Part shown: one piece after another, positions 1-10,828 of the stretch | How the letters are laid out: each line of letters opens with the position of its first letter | Position numbering within the stretch: position 1 is the first letter of the stretch | Source of the DNA: Piezodorus guildinii | Taxonomy: Eukaryota; Arthropoda; Insecta; Hemiptera; Pentatomidae | Length of the DNA stretch: 64,000 nt | NCBI GenBank assembly: GCA_023052935.1 | Contig: CM041292.1 | Span: 113,923,436-113,987,435, forward strand | Direction: 5' to 3' | Notes under the pieces: model-generated | What the model was told of the DNA's origin: nothing | The model's database searches: none | The model's input: only the letters and a program-made list of their open reading frames with translations | Position numbers and translations under genes: made by a program

Positions 1-1900
1 AGTAGCTGCGTTCCCAAAGGTTCGTTACCGATTATACTATTAATTTTAATCGCGCTCGCTCAAATATGGGTTTATTATAACTTTTTCGTATTTATTGGAT
101 ACAAGGCTAAGTAGCTGCGTTCCCAAAGGTTCGTTACCGATTATACTATTAATTTTAATCGCGCTCACTCATATATGGGTTTATTATAACTTTTTCGTAT
201 TTATTGGATACCAGGCTCGGTAGCTGGGGTCTCAAAGGTTCGTTACCGATTATGCTATTAATTTTAATCGCGCTCACTCAAATATGGGTTTATTATAACT
301 TTTTCGTAATTTAATGGATACAAGGCTAAGTAGCTGCGTTCCCAAAGGTTCATTACCGATTATACTATTAATTGTAATCGTGCTCGCTCAAATATTGGTT
401 TATTGTAACTTTTTCGTATTTATTGGATACCAGGTTCGCTAGCTGGGTTCCCAAAGGTTCGTTACCGATTGTGCTATTAATTTTAATCGCGCTCGCTCAA
501 ATATGGGTTTATTATAACTTTTTCGTAATTTAATGGATACAAGGCTAAGTAGTTGCGTTCCCAAAGGTTCGTTACCGATTATATTATTAATTTTAATCGC
601 GCTCACTCATATATGGGTTTATTATAACTTTTTCGTATTTATTGGATACTAGGCTCAGTAGCTGCGTTTCCAAAGGTTCGTTACCGATTATACCACTAAT
701 TTTAATCGCGCTCGCTCAAATATGGGTTCATTATAACTTTTTCGTATTTATTGGATACCAGGCTCGGTAGCTGCTTCTTAAAGGTTCGTTACCGATTATA
801 CTATTAATTTTAATCGCGCTCGCTCAAATATTGGTTTATTATAACTTTTTCGTATTTATTCGCTGTTAGGCTCAGCTGCTGCGTTCCCAAAGGTTCGTTA
901 CCGATTATACTACTAATTTTAATCGCGCTCGCTCAAATATGGGTTCATTATAACTTTTTCGTATTTATTGGATACTAGGATCAGTAGCTGCGTTCCCAAA
1001 GGTTCGTTACCGATTATACCACTAATTTTAATCGCGCTCGCTCAAATATGGTTTCATTATAACTTTTTCGTATTTATTGGATACTAGGATCAGTAGCTGC
1101 TTCTCAAAGGTTCGTTACCGATTATACTATTAATTTTAATCGTGCTCTCTCAAATATGGGTTTATTATAACTTTTTCGTAATTTAATGGATACAAGGCTA
1201 AGTAGCTGCGTTCCCAAAGGTTCATTACCGATTATACTATTAATTGTAATCGTGCTCGCTCAAATATGGGTTTAGTGTAACTTTTTAGTATTTATTGGAT
1301 ACCAGGTTCGCTAGCTGGGTTCCCAAAGGTTCGTTACCGATTATGCTATTAATTTTAATCGCGCTCGCTCAAATATGGGTTTATTATAACTTTTTCGTAA
1401 TTTAATGGATACAAGGCTAAGTAGTTGCGTTCCCAAAGGTTCATTACCGATTATACTATTAATTTTAATCGTGCTCGCTCAAATATGGGTTTATTGTAAC
1501 TTTTTAGTATTTATTGAATACAAGGCTAAGTAGCTGCGTTCCCAAAGGTTCGTTACCGATTATACTACTAATTTTAATCGCGCTCGCTCAAATATGGGTT
1601 CATTATAACTTTTTCGTATTTATTGGATACTAGGATCAGTAGCTGCTTCTTAAAGGTTCGTTACCGATTACACTATTAATTTTAATCGCGCTCGCTCAAA
1701 TATTGGTTTATTATAACTTTTTCGTATTTATTCGCTGTTAGGCTCAGCTGCTGCGTTATGGGGGTTCTAACCCGACCATTCTATTAATTATTTGTGTGCT
1801 TGCTCCAATATGGATTTATTATAACTTTTTCGTATTTACCTAATACTAGACTAAATAGCTGCGTTACCAACGGTTCTTATAATTATTACACTTAATTTTA
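1..1900 (+). repeat. 109-bp satellite array, forward orientation
   Basis: About 17 head-to-tail copies with a period near 109 bp (unit starts near 1, 110 and 219). Each unit carries AAGGTTCGTTACCGATTA, then TTTAATCGCGCTCGCTCAAA and a TTATAACTTTTTCGTATTTA stretch. Units differ by point changes and short deletions (for example a shortened TAGCTGCTTCTTAAAGG form near 770, 1,095 and 1,640). The last copies, from about 1,757, are degenerate. The array begins outside the window, so its total length is unknown. Confidence 0.95.
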
Positions 1901-2403
1901 ACATTTCTCCTTCCAGAATAGATTGATTTTAGTACTAATTTCTGTATTTTGTTTTCGGTTTGGCTGATAAACGTTTTATTGGTTTTAAGTGCGTTCGGAT
2001 AAAAATTGATTTGTTTTAACCTCTTCGTGTTTCTTTTCTATGCTAATTTCTGTATTGGGTTTATGGGGGGTTTAGTTAGTGAATGTGTTAATGTTTTTTT
2101 AGTCAGTTGGTCTAATGTATGTTTTATTTCGTGTTTTTTGTAACTTTTGATCTATTGGGTTACCGCTAATCCTTTTTATCAGGATAGAAATTTATCTATT
2201 TGGTTAATATTTTGGAGTTTGATAAAAATCAGCTGAACAGAACGATTATATACGCCCATTTTTATTTGATGAAAAAAATTCAAACAAAATCTACTCTAAA
2301 GCAACCAACTGAAATAATTAATACCATTAACAAAATCTTTTAAAAAGTAAATATATTTTCAAGTATAAAAATAATACGAACATGTTAAAATAAACCTCTG
2401 CAT
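1901..2403. other. Spacer between the two oppositely oriented satellite arrays
   Basis: About 500 bp of AT-rich DNA with no open reading frame and no repeat unit that I recognise. It lies exactly between the forward and the inverted 109-bp arrays, so it would be the loop if the arrays paired. Confidence 0.7.
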
Positions 2404-2945
2404 GAGTTAGCGCGATTAAAATTAGTGGTATAATCGGTAACGAACCTTTGGGAACGCAGCTACTGAGCCTAGTATCCAATAAATACGAAAAAGTTATAAT
2501 AAACCCATATATGAGTGAGTGCGATTAAAATTAATAGTATAATCGGTAACGAACCTTTGGGAACGCAGCTACTTAGCCTTGTATCCAATAAATACGAACA
2601 AGTTATAATAAACCCATATTTGAGCGAGCGCGATTAAAATTAATAGTATAATCGGTAACGAACCTTTGGGAACGCAGCTACTTAGCCTTGTATCCAATTA
2701 ATACTAAAAAGTTACAATAAACCCATATTTGAGCGAGCACGATTAAAATTAATAGTATAATCGGTAATGAACCTTTGGGAACGCAACTACTTAGCCTTGT
2801 ATCCATTAAATTACGAAAAAGTTATAATAAACCCATATTTGAGCGAGCGCGATTAAAATTAATAGCATAATCGGTAACGAACCTTTGGGAACCCAGCTAC
2901 TGAGCCTAATATCCAGTAAATACGAAAAAGTTAAAATGAAATTCC
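2404..2945 (-). repeat. 109-bp satellite array, inverted orientation
   Basis: Five copies of the same 109-bp unit on the opposite strand: the plus strand reads GCGATTAAAATTAATAGTAT followed by AATCGGTAACGAACCTTTGG. The same sequence variants as in the forward array occur (for example units with TCCATTAAATTACG and with TCCAATAAATACG), so both arrays belong to one family. Confidence 0.93.
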
Positions 2946-3154
2946 AAGTGTAAAAAAACATAATAATAGACCCCGATATCGATTTTATCTGAAGAGTTTA
3001 CAATAATCTATAAACCCACCATTTTAATAATAATAAATTACCCTTATCAATTTTTTAACGTAAAGTTTAAAATAATCGACAATATGAAATAAAAGATGGC
3101 TTAAAGATATTATTAATATAAATTAACTTAATAGATGTAATATACTCTATTCTG

Positions 3155-3345
3155 GCCACCTCATATAAAAAAGTAATCAAGTACTCAAGTAATCAAGTAC
3201 TCAAAAGTACGAAAATTTTGATTACAGAGGAAAATAGAAAGTAATCAGGAGGAAAGCTGAGTAGATTTTGTAATCAGCAGCGAGCATCATTTGATTACAG
3301 TAATCAGTACTCAATTTTTTGAGTATTTGCCCATCACTAATTATC
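3155..3345 (-). mobile_element. Solo hAT-like transposon end (tentative)
   Basis: On the minus strand the segment begins TAGTGATGGGCAAATACTCA, the kind of terminus seen in many insect hAT elements (YAGNG start with GGGCAAAT). It is followed by repeated short motifs GAGTACTTGATTAC and TGATTACTTTC, which look like subterminal transposase-binding repeats. I see no transposase and no matching opposite end, so this is either one end of a broken element or a MITE. Confidence 0.4.
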
Positions 3346-4242
3346 ACCTATCTACGTGTCTAGAAGTTAATTCAATAAATAAGCAATTATTTTAAGGTTA
3401 CGTTTCGAGAAATTATTTTTCACGTATTCATGTCCTTACACTGGAAAAACACAACAGATCATTAAAATATGTATACAATAATTAATAGATGATGTTATTA
3501 TTAGAGAGACAGAATACATTTTTAAATAAATTTATGAATGTATTGAATTAATCATGAATAGATATATAATAATTTAATAGACATTTTTGTTTCTATTACA
3601 TAGAATTTTTGTAAATTATAAATACATTTTGGTAAGTGCTTTATGACATTTTATTGTTATTGAGACGTATTTTCAAGATAAGTTAATTAACTCATATTAA
3701 GAATACGTCTAAGTTTTTAAGTTAAAATTAAGTTTTTTCATAGTATTTCTTCTTTCAGCCACATAAATTAGATATAAAAATTGTCAGAAACTCACATTTT
3801 AATATTATAATGGTATTTTATCCATCAAATGGTTGGAATTAAAATACCCTGACCTTGCTGAATATGAGAAGAAAATCGTGCCTGATATAACCTAATAGAT
3901 TTTTTTTTTTTTTTTAAAGGTAAAAGACCAAAATAAAAGTTTATAAGTTATTTATTTATCAGTGTTTATGGTTAAATATTGCTTATGCGTAGTTAATTAT
4001 ATAAATACATTTGTTAAATTCAAGAAAGAATAAGTTCAAAACAAATTTCATAATTTCATACTTTCTCATTGTCAAAAATAATCAATATTCACTTTCTTTA
4101 TGAAGAATAAACAGTAAAATCTAGTTAACCAACCAGAAAACATAAGTGAGAATTGGGAAAACATTCATAACTCAATAATTAACGTAATGAAGACGGTTGT
4201 TATGAGTAATGTTGTAGGAGGAAGGTTATGATGACTGTTATC
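3346..4242. other. AT-rich intergenic DNA, nothing recognised
   Basis: Roughly 900 bp without a supportable gene. It contains homopolymer T runs near 3,900 and scattered AT-rich sequence. No coding similarity was recognised in any frame. Confidence 0.5.
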
Positions 4243-4536
4243 TCGCGTTACATTCTTCCAAAAAGTACTATATCCCTTTTAATTTTTTCCAAATAGCACT
4301 ATATCCACGTTTCATTCCAAAAAGTATTATATCCATTTTATATTGTTAAAAAGCCATGGGAAAAGTGCAATAATTTGGAAAATAAGTTGTTAATATAGTA
4401 AAAAAATCAATTTCAGATTAAAAAAAAAAAAATCAATTTAATTAGTCTAGTAATAAATACATAACAGATTTTTGCGTTTTCTGTAAAATTGTCAAAAGTG
4501 GATATACTACCTTTTGGAACTTAACGTCTCAATCAT
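4243..4536. mobile_element. MITE, copy 1 of a family with TTCCAAAAGGTACTATATCC ends
   Basis: The left end reads TTCCAAAAAGTACTATATCC (from about 4,255) and the right end reads GGATATACTACCTTTTGGAA (to about 4,520), imperfect inverted repeats. A second CCAAATAGCACTATATCC-like motif follows the left end. No coding capacity. A related element with longer, cleaner inverted repeats lies at 43,936-44,330. Confidence 0.6.
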
Positions 4537-5076
4537 TGAACAGATATATATTACAAATATTGCATATATTTTATTCTTGAAAAAATACGCAGTGAGTATT
4601 GTTTGTATTTATTAGCTACACTGCTACATAATAAAATACATTTTTTCATCGGCACAGAAATAGCAACTATTTTACAGGGGAGTTAGATAGGCAAAATATA
4701 TTCAATAGAACTGAATATAGTGAATAGAACTGGCGTGAATTCTCGTGCCGTAGAGACTTACGGCCAAATCAATGTGTTCCAGCGATAGTTACTGGTAGGG
4801 CTGTAAATATGTCTATGGACAGACAGACGGACAGGCTACAAGTGACAAATAGCCATTATATAAAATCAATTTCGGGCTCGGGTGTTTTACGAGGGACCAG
4901 CTGGCTCACCCCTTGCCCATCTATCATCAGTTAGTGCAGGTTGCTATTGTTGTTGCCTCTGATCGGTCTATTACATAAGGCTACTCCTTGCACTGCCATT
5001 AATGTTTAAAAATATCTGTCCATCTATACATCTCTTGTACGTGTATTATGGTGTGTTGTGTGTTGTGTGTGTGGTG

Positions 5077-5107
<31 letters not shown>

Positions 5108-5240
5108 TACGAGTACATCAATTGCACTTTTATTTTCATTTAATTTATATTTTACATATTAATCGACCAGCTGACTTTTGGTTTATTATTTCAATATGAA
5201 CCTTTGTAATCGAACAAAAAAAAAAAAAAATTATAAGAGA
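4537..5240. other. Intergenic DNA with a (TG)n microsatellite
   Basis: No gene recognised. The segment contains a TG/GT-rich simple repeat at about 5,050-5,109 and a poly(A) run at about 5,215-5,230. The short frame through the TG repeat is a product of the repeat. Confidence 0.6.
5050..5109. repeat. (TG)n microsatellite
   Basis: About 60 bp of nearly pure TG dinucleotides with a few TTG and TGG interruptions. Confidence 0.95.
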
Positions 5241-5654
5241 CTAGCTGTGAACCGCAGCTTTGCTAGCGAATGTTGTATTTCGTATTAATTTATGTGCGTT
5301 TATAGTAAGAGTGGCTATAATAAATATCAACTATCTGCTACTCTTTGTTATTATTTAAAGCCCGATCTAGACTTCTTCCTGTCAAATTTACAATTTCAAC
5401 CACTTGTAAGTTGAAGATTTTCAAACCCAACCTTATTGCACATCTAGACACTAAGACGAACCTCCAGGAAAAATTTTAGCTTCACAACCATAGTCACTTT
5501 TTAGATACTGCGATGACCAGAAAATTGATTGATATATTTTATAAACATAGGAATATAGCTAATAAAAGTCCTAAATATGATTAAAATAATAGTTCTGATT
5601 ATTATACTCGAATAATTCAAAAGAAATAATAATTGTTATAATTTATTTAAATTT

Positions 5655-6345
5655 ATAAATGTTTATGCTTCAAGGTAATAACGATAAAAGTTAAAAATGA
5701 CTCTTGAAATAAAACATGACTTATATAATAATATAGATTGATATAAATATAGTCTCCGCAACCTTCTTTACACCCTAGTGGCCTCATCTCTTTTCGGGCC
5801 AAATATTTTGCCTGTAGTACCTTATTTTCGAAAATTTTAGCCGTTGTTCGTCCTTCAAAGTAAGCGGCCACGTTTCACATCCGTAAAGGACCGTCGGAAG
5901 AATAATAGTTTTATAACTTCTAACCTTTAAGTTTTTAGACAGAAGCCGCGAGCTAAATAATTTCGCAACTGAATAATAACACGCATTTCCCGCCTATAAC
6001 CGGGACTTTATTTTCTCCTGGACTTAGTTTTTCTCGTTATCATTGACTTAAATTTGAACCTAAATACTTAAATTTCTCTACGTGTTCAAAAGTATGCCCT
6101 GATATATTAATATCATTAAGATCGCCACCGTCTTTGCTACTAATCATATATTTTTTCTTATCGGTATTTATTTCGAGTCCTATTTTTTTTACCGGTTTTT
6201 CTTTTATTAGTTTCCGTGTCTTCCCCTAACAGTACCAAATCATCGGCGTTTCGCAGAACCGTAATTTTATCTACCAGATTTAATCCTTTCTCGGTACACG
6301 TCACCTTTTCTTTGACATATTCTAAAGCGATTTCGTCTGCGTCAA
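5655..6345 (-). pseudogene. RTE-type reverse transcriptase fragment inside Helitron copy 1
   Basis: Minus-strand frames give RT palm and thumb similarity: LEYVKEKVTCTEKGLNLVDK, then NADDLVLLGEDTET (the YADD active-site box, with N replacing Y), and further down the weaker end FENKVLQAKYLARKEMRPLG. Frames are shifted several times and stops are present. The same family occurs at 32,850-33,820, 35,080-35,650 and 55,735-56,156. It is a dead fragment with no intact protein. Confidence 0.8.
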
Positions 6346-6439
6346 TTTCTGTTATTATGATCGCTATTAAGAAGTTTTTAAAAGAATATATTTGAAAGAA
6401 CTTCCGCATAAATGACATTTTTAGTTTTATTTTCATGTG

Positions 6440-6645
6440 GCAGAAGAACATAATGATTTTCTCCGCAACCCGATCTTGGCGTAAATCAATTCCTACGTGT
6501 TTAAATGTTTGGCCCTGTGATTTATTAATTGTTACAGCAAATGATAAATTATGGGGAAATTGAATTATTTTAAAAATAAAAAGTAAATCATTTGGAATCA
6601 TTGGGATGCGAGGTTTTTTTTCCCCTAATTTTTCCCAGATTTTTT
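6440..6645 (-). pseudogene. Helitron helicase C-terminal fragment
   Basis: The minus strand encodes IPNDLLFIFKIIQFPHNLSF followed by AVTINKSQGQTFKHVGIDLR. The TINKSQGQT block is the conserved C-terminal helicase motif of eukaryotic Helitron RepHel proteins (Pif1-like superfamily 1B helicase). The Rep endonuclease and the N-terminal helicase motifs are absent. The reading continues into the captured LINE RT sequence. Confidence 0.85.
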
Positions 6646-6659
6646 TTGCAATACACTGT

Positions 6660-6890
6660 ATTCGATTATAAAGTCTACATTGTTTTAAAAACACAAATAA
6701 ACTTTGAACACTCCCCTGACTGTCACCAAGAGCGACGTCCAACCTGTTCTTGCTGTTCCTTCTTGCTTTGCTAAATGCCTCGCAGTCCGTTATGACGTGC
6801 TCAACTGTCAGCGGTGTCTTGCAAGTCCTGCAGGTCGGTGTTCAACTGTATGTTTCTTGACATTTCCGTTTCTATTAATTACGAGAACTT
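6660..6890 (-). pseudogene. LINE ORF2 C-terminal tail
   Basis: The minus strand reads TCRTCKTPLTVEHVITDCEA then LGDSQGSVQSLFVFLKQCRL. The pattern CxxCxxPxTxxHxxxxC followed by a downstream FLK..LYNRI block is the region following the RNase H domain at the end of I/Jockey-type ORF2 proteins. The fragment continues the element whose endonuclease lies just upstream at 7,000-7,640; the intervening RT is deleted. Confidence 0.7.
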
Positions 6891-6999
6891 CTCCCATTTT
6901 GCTTTTCTAAACAGCCATCTAGAAATAACTGTTGAATTTTTATTTATATCGCTGTTTAATTTTATTGTAATTGGTAAGTGATCACTTCCGTACAAGGTA

Positions 7000-7640
7000 T
7001 CTTTTATTTGCTAACGAGTTTGACTTTGTGGTGGAGTTTGACATCCACGAAAGACAAATCAAAAGCGGAAGGAGCGCCATTAACACAAAAAAGAGTCGGG
7101 GAGCCATTATTAACTAATATTAAAAAGTTATTATTGTCCATGAATCTTTCTATCTCCTTCCCTCTATTTTTGTAGTCAGATAGAGTGGAGCCCCAAAGTG
7201 TGCTGTGTCCGTTCAGGTCACCAACCAGGATAATAGGTCTTGGAAGTTGGTCAACTATTGATTGCAGATCATTGCCTGTGAAATTTGTTGGTATGTAAAT
7301 ATTACAGACTGCAATGGGTTCGTATATTTTGATAGCTACGACTTTTAAGGATGATTTGATGTAAATTGGTTCAGAAAACACACAATTTCTTACCATTATC
7401 GCGACTCCTTCCCAGGCAGCCTTACTATCAGTTCTGTTTTTTTTCTATAAATACTAAGATTTATTTAAATTTACAGGCTGCGGTTCCAAAAAACGTGTCT
7501 CTTGTAAACAAAAACAAATAGGATTTTCTTCGGAAAAAAACAGTTTAAAATATTCGTAATGCTTGTAGAAATCATTACAGTTCCACTGCATAATAACAGA
7601 GTTCTTACAATAAATTTTCATAAAATAAAATTTAAAAAGT
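7000..7640 (-). pseudogene. LINE ORF2 apurinic-type endonuclease domain
   Basis: The start resembles LINE ORF2 N-termini (IMQWNCNDFYKHYEYFKLFF then CLQETRF). After a frame break, a 130-codon open stretch (7,004-7,396) carries VCNIYIPTNF, then LVGDLNGHSTLWGS and PSAFDLSFVD. The GDLNGHSTLWG and SAFDLSFVD blocks correspond to the catalytic Asp/Asn and the SxxDL motif of AP-endonuclease-like domains in I/Jockey LINEs. A nonsense and frameshift region near 7,440 separates the two parts, so it is not functional. Confidence 0.85.
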
Positions 7641-8010
7641 TTTTTTTTTTTATTAATTCTTTTATTGATATTTACAACTGTACACAGTACAACAAGTAAA
7701 TGAGCTATTTACATAATATTGGCATGGAAAAGTCTTGAGAAGAATCTACCCAGTGGTAGCACTTCAGAGTTTATTTGGTAAGCAGGTCTTGAGGCCACCG
7801 TCTTTTCAGACGCCTCGGAGGTTTATCGGGAATAGATGCAGATGAGGGGATGCGGACAAGCGGGTTTGTATGGGCGGGTAATTTGGAATGAAAGGAGGAG
7901 TATCTTTCTGCAACGAGTGGGATTTTCAGGTCTCTATGGATGAGTTTGTTGGTAACAAAGTACGGAGCGTCTAGGATTTGTCGAAAGATTTTGGATTGCA
8001 AGGATTGGTA
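7641..8010 (-). mobile_element. 5'-truncated Jockey-type LINE insertion (3' end)
   Basis: A 76-codon frame (8,001-7,771, minus) reads IFRQILDAPYFVTNKLIHRD and ends RRLKRRWPQDL, the typical C-terminus of Jockey ORF2. It is followed by about 120 bp of 3' UTR and a poly(A) tail (poly(T) on the plus strand at about 7,641-7,653). It sits between ORF1 and ORF2 of the surrounding LINE. I could not settle its target-site duplication. Confidence 0.8.
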
Positions 8011-8122
8011 AAAGTAAAAACATAAAATTAGTTTATGATGTTCAAGAGTCTCTTTATCGATTAGTCAGTGCTTTCATCCGTGTTTGTCACACTTTCTATT
8101 GTCCCACTGTTTTTTTAAGAAT

Positions 8123-9944
8123 TTAGATATTTTTAGTTTTGTACGGCGAGTCATGTATTAGAGGTTTGTCATCCGTCAGTATGGCCCTAAGGCCCTCTGT
8201 ATCACTAGTAAATTCACGAACTAATTCCCTAAAGTTTTTAGTGGTAGACGACAATTGAATAATTTTTGACATCTCATCAAAAGATATAGGATATTTCTTG
8301 CTATTTTCTTCTATGATCTTTCGGACGCCTTTAAGGTTACTCGTAGAATTGGTCTCAGTCTTTTTTAATTTCTTTTTTTTTTTTACTGACACCTTGGGTA
8401 GCTACCTTCGGTGGAAATTCATTAAAATCAATTGTATTTTCGGTATTTTCTAGGGGATCGAACATTAGGTTTGATTCAGTTGTGGATGCAGTGGAAGGAG
8501 TAGTGGCAGAATGACACCGTTTGACGCCGGAGACCAAAGTAGGTTTCGATATTCAGTTATTACTATCGATTCCAGTTGTTGTTTCGATAGTTTGTTCCCC
8601 CGTAACGATACCTTCAGTTATAACCTGGTTCTCGGAGAGTATCTCCACTGTGATTGCGTTGTCATGGTGACTGGCTGGCATTGGCTCTACTGTGGCATTA
8701 CTATTGGGAATAAATTCCACCAGAACCTCATTCATCATCCTAATCCTTTAGCTCAATCCCTATCCAGCTCCACTCATCCATACAACCCACCTAGAAGGTT
8801 GAAACGGCAGTGGCCCCGCGACCTTTGTAAATATATTGGAGTTCTAGCACTGGCTAGATTCTCCACTCAATGTGATGTATGTATGAGTGTGTGTATGTGT
8901 ATATAGGTATAAGTGAATTATTGACTTTTGTATTGATTCATTATTGTGTATATATTTTATTGTAATTTTATGTTGTGTAAATATTGTATGAATGTAGTAT
9001 GTTTGATATCATTCAGCAATACTATTAATGTCCAAATTGGGACAGATTGTAAAATTTTCTCAATAAAAATTGTTATTATTAGTACTATTGGGAATAATAT
9101 AGTTTGGCATATCTAATATGGAATTATCGATATTTTCTTTGTCCCTAACGCCGATTGTTTCATTATTAAAATTGATTAGTTCATTTTCTCGTTAGTTAAT
9201 TTGAGACTCAGGGATATCACCGTTATTTTCGCAATCAGGGCAATCAGTAGAAATGTGGCCCGGCTGCTTACAAACAAAACAAGTGACAATGTCCTCACCG
9301 TAAAATATTCGGTAAGGAACACTGTCATGCTTTATTAGTGATGATGAAGGGAGCTTGCTTAAATCTTCAGGTGGATATAGACTTGCCTTCTAAAACTAAG
9401 TACGTGGGCTAATCTTGGGTCTTGGTATCCGGCTCTAAGAAAATGCATCGCTGACACTAATTCAAAGCCTAGGCTTTTAAGTTCTTTTTATATTGTTTCG
9501 TGCAGTATGGATGGACATGCATTCGAAATTATTATTCGTTTGGCTGGGTTCACTAAGCGTTTGTATTATGGATGTATAGCAAATAATTTTAGGATCGATT
9601 AGGGATGTAATTTTAATAACGTATTCCTTTTGTTTGATGCCTGGATGAGTGTGTAAAATTATTGCATTTTCACGTTTGGAGAATCGTTCGGCTTTGGCGT
9701 AACTTGTTTCGGTAGAGTTAAGGTTATGCATTGCTTTACTATTGTTTGACATACTTCGCATTAATTTTTCGTTTCGGTTGATTGGTCTCACAACTTTAGG
9801 GGATAATGAAGGCATAATGGGTTTTTTTAACATGGCTGCAAAGGCTCTGAGCACCAAGGCTCTAAAAAGTTGCCAACTTCTAAAAAGTTCAGGAACTTCA
9901 AATTTATTAATGAAACACGCGCCCTCAAATAGTCCAGATAGCAA
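8123..9944 (-). pseudogene. LINE ORF1 (gag-like, zinc knuckle), interrupted
   Basis: The minus-strand ORF1 is split by the LINE tail at 8,714-9,083. The N-terminal part (9,944-9,477, 155 codons) is basic. The middle carries a CCHC knuckle, CFVCKQPGHISTDCPDC (about 9,290-9,225). The reading passes across the insertion at IIPNS/NATVEP. The C-terminal part (8,537-8,123, two overlapping frames) includes ISFDEMSKIIQLSSTTKNFR and EGLRAILTDDKPLIHDSPYK, as in Jockey/I ORF1 C-termini. The role would be RNA binding in the retrotransposon RNP. Frames are broken near 9,470 and 8,370. Confidence 0.75.
8714..9083 (+). mobile_element. 5'-truncated Jockey-type LINE tail with 14-bp target-site duplication
   Basis: The plus strand encodes IHHPNPLAQSLSSSTHPYNP then PRRLKRQWPRDL, the extreme C-terminus of a Jockey ORF2, with a 3' UTR ending at about 9,083 in a short TTATTATTAG tail. 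The 14-bp sequence ACTATTGGGAATAA flanks it at 8,700-8,713 and 9,084-9,097. Removing one copy plus the insert rejoins the host LINE ORF1, which confirms a clean insertion. Confidence 0.88.
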
Positions 9945-9985
9945 GAAATAATGAATATTTAGTGAGAAAAAACTTCAATAAAAAA

Positions 9986-10828
9986 AACAAAAAAACTTTC
10001 AGACTGACCTGAAGAGTGACTACTTCATACGGGTCCCAAACAGCTGTTTTCTCTCTATTCTATTTTTAATTACAAATCCTTGTAATCGACCAAAAAAATA
10101 AATTAAAAATTATTCTCCTCAAAATTCGGAGGCTTAAGTTTCAAGATAAGTAACGTAAGTCATCTCAAAAAATAAAATCCATCTGTCCACCGCACGCGGC
10201 TTTTCTCCGCAACTACTTTACTATTTTTTTCCAAATTTGGCCCAAAATACCAGGAGATCCGACGATGATCGTGACACCTGGATGTGGATATCAGCAGATT
10301 AGTTTTAAAATAAATAGAAGATAAAAGATTTATCATAACAACAATTTTCACTTTGTCAGTTCTTTTACCAACGAGTGTCTAATTTGAATTTGTTATAGGT
10401 ACATTTCAGAACATTAATAATGAAAATTAAAATTTAAACTACGACCAGTAGTTTTTCTTTAGTTAATATGTTTTATGACGTTCTTTGAAAAACTTAATTT
10501 TCCGAAATAGAAATCACAGTATGAAAAAAAAAAAATTATATATTAAAGTTTCTGACTAATCTTTTCTATCCTTTTACATTCCTCAGAGGGACTCTAAAAA
10601 CTATTTGAAGAAAGTGAAAAACATTCCAGTCTTTGTAGCTCTTGGTAGTGCTATTAGCGAAGCAATAATGCTTTGATGTTCGATATTTGAACATGAGCCA
10701 AATTCTCGTGCCAATGAGAATAGAATTTTATCGTTACCGGTCCTTCACGCCATCAACTAAATATAAATTCAATCGGTGTTTGCTCCCTGCCTTCATTATC
10801 CAACGCAGGTGGTCTAATCCTTGTCAAT
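9986..10828. other. Intergenic DNA, nothing recognised
   Basis: No supportable gene. AT-rich DNA with a poly(A) run at about 10,528. Part may be the 5' UTR of the minus-strand LINE. Short open frames here show no motif I recognise. Confidence 0.5.

Larger units (their letters stand above)
5241..6650 (-). mobile_element. Helitron, copy 1, 5'-truncated, carrying a LINE RT segment
   Basis: Read on the minus strand, the element runs from about 6,650 to a 3' terminus at 5,241. The 3' end has a Helitron-type hairpin (AGCTGCGGTTCACAGCT) followed by CTAG. The 5' part encodes the C-terminal part of a Pif1-like Helitron helicase. This passes directly into a reverse-transcriptase fragment of an RTE-type LINE. 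The same junction occurs in the better preserved copy at 34,603-36,621, so the fusion was mobilised as a unit. The canonical TC 5' end is missing here; the break lies next to the tail of the I/Jockey LINE. Confidence 0.75.
6660..9985 (-). mobile_element. Degenerate I/Jockey-type LINE with two nested LINE insertions
   Basis: The element reads 5' to 3' on the minus strand: ORF1 (gag-like) from 9,944 to 8,123, interrupted by a plus-strand LINE tail at 8,714-9,083; then a truncated minus-strand LINE at 7,641-8,010; then the ORF2 endonuclease at about 7,640-7,000; then the ORF2 C-terminal tail at about 6,890-6,660. The central RT is missing between about 6,990 and 6,890, so there is an internal deletion. 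Its 3' end abuts the Helitron at about 6,650. Frames are broken in many places. Confidence 0.75.

Noticed and set aside
1..2945. CRISPR array
   Set aside because: Units are 109-bp tandem repeats without unique spacers, in eukaryotic DNA, and in both orientations.
5002..5199. Open frame with a run of VCVCVC codons
   Set aside because: Translation of the TG microsatellite.
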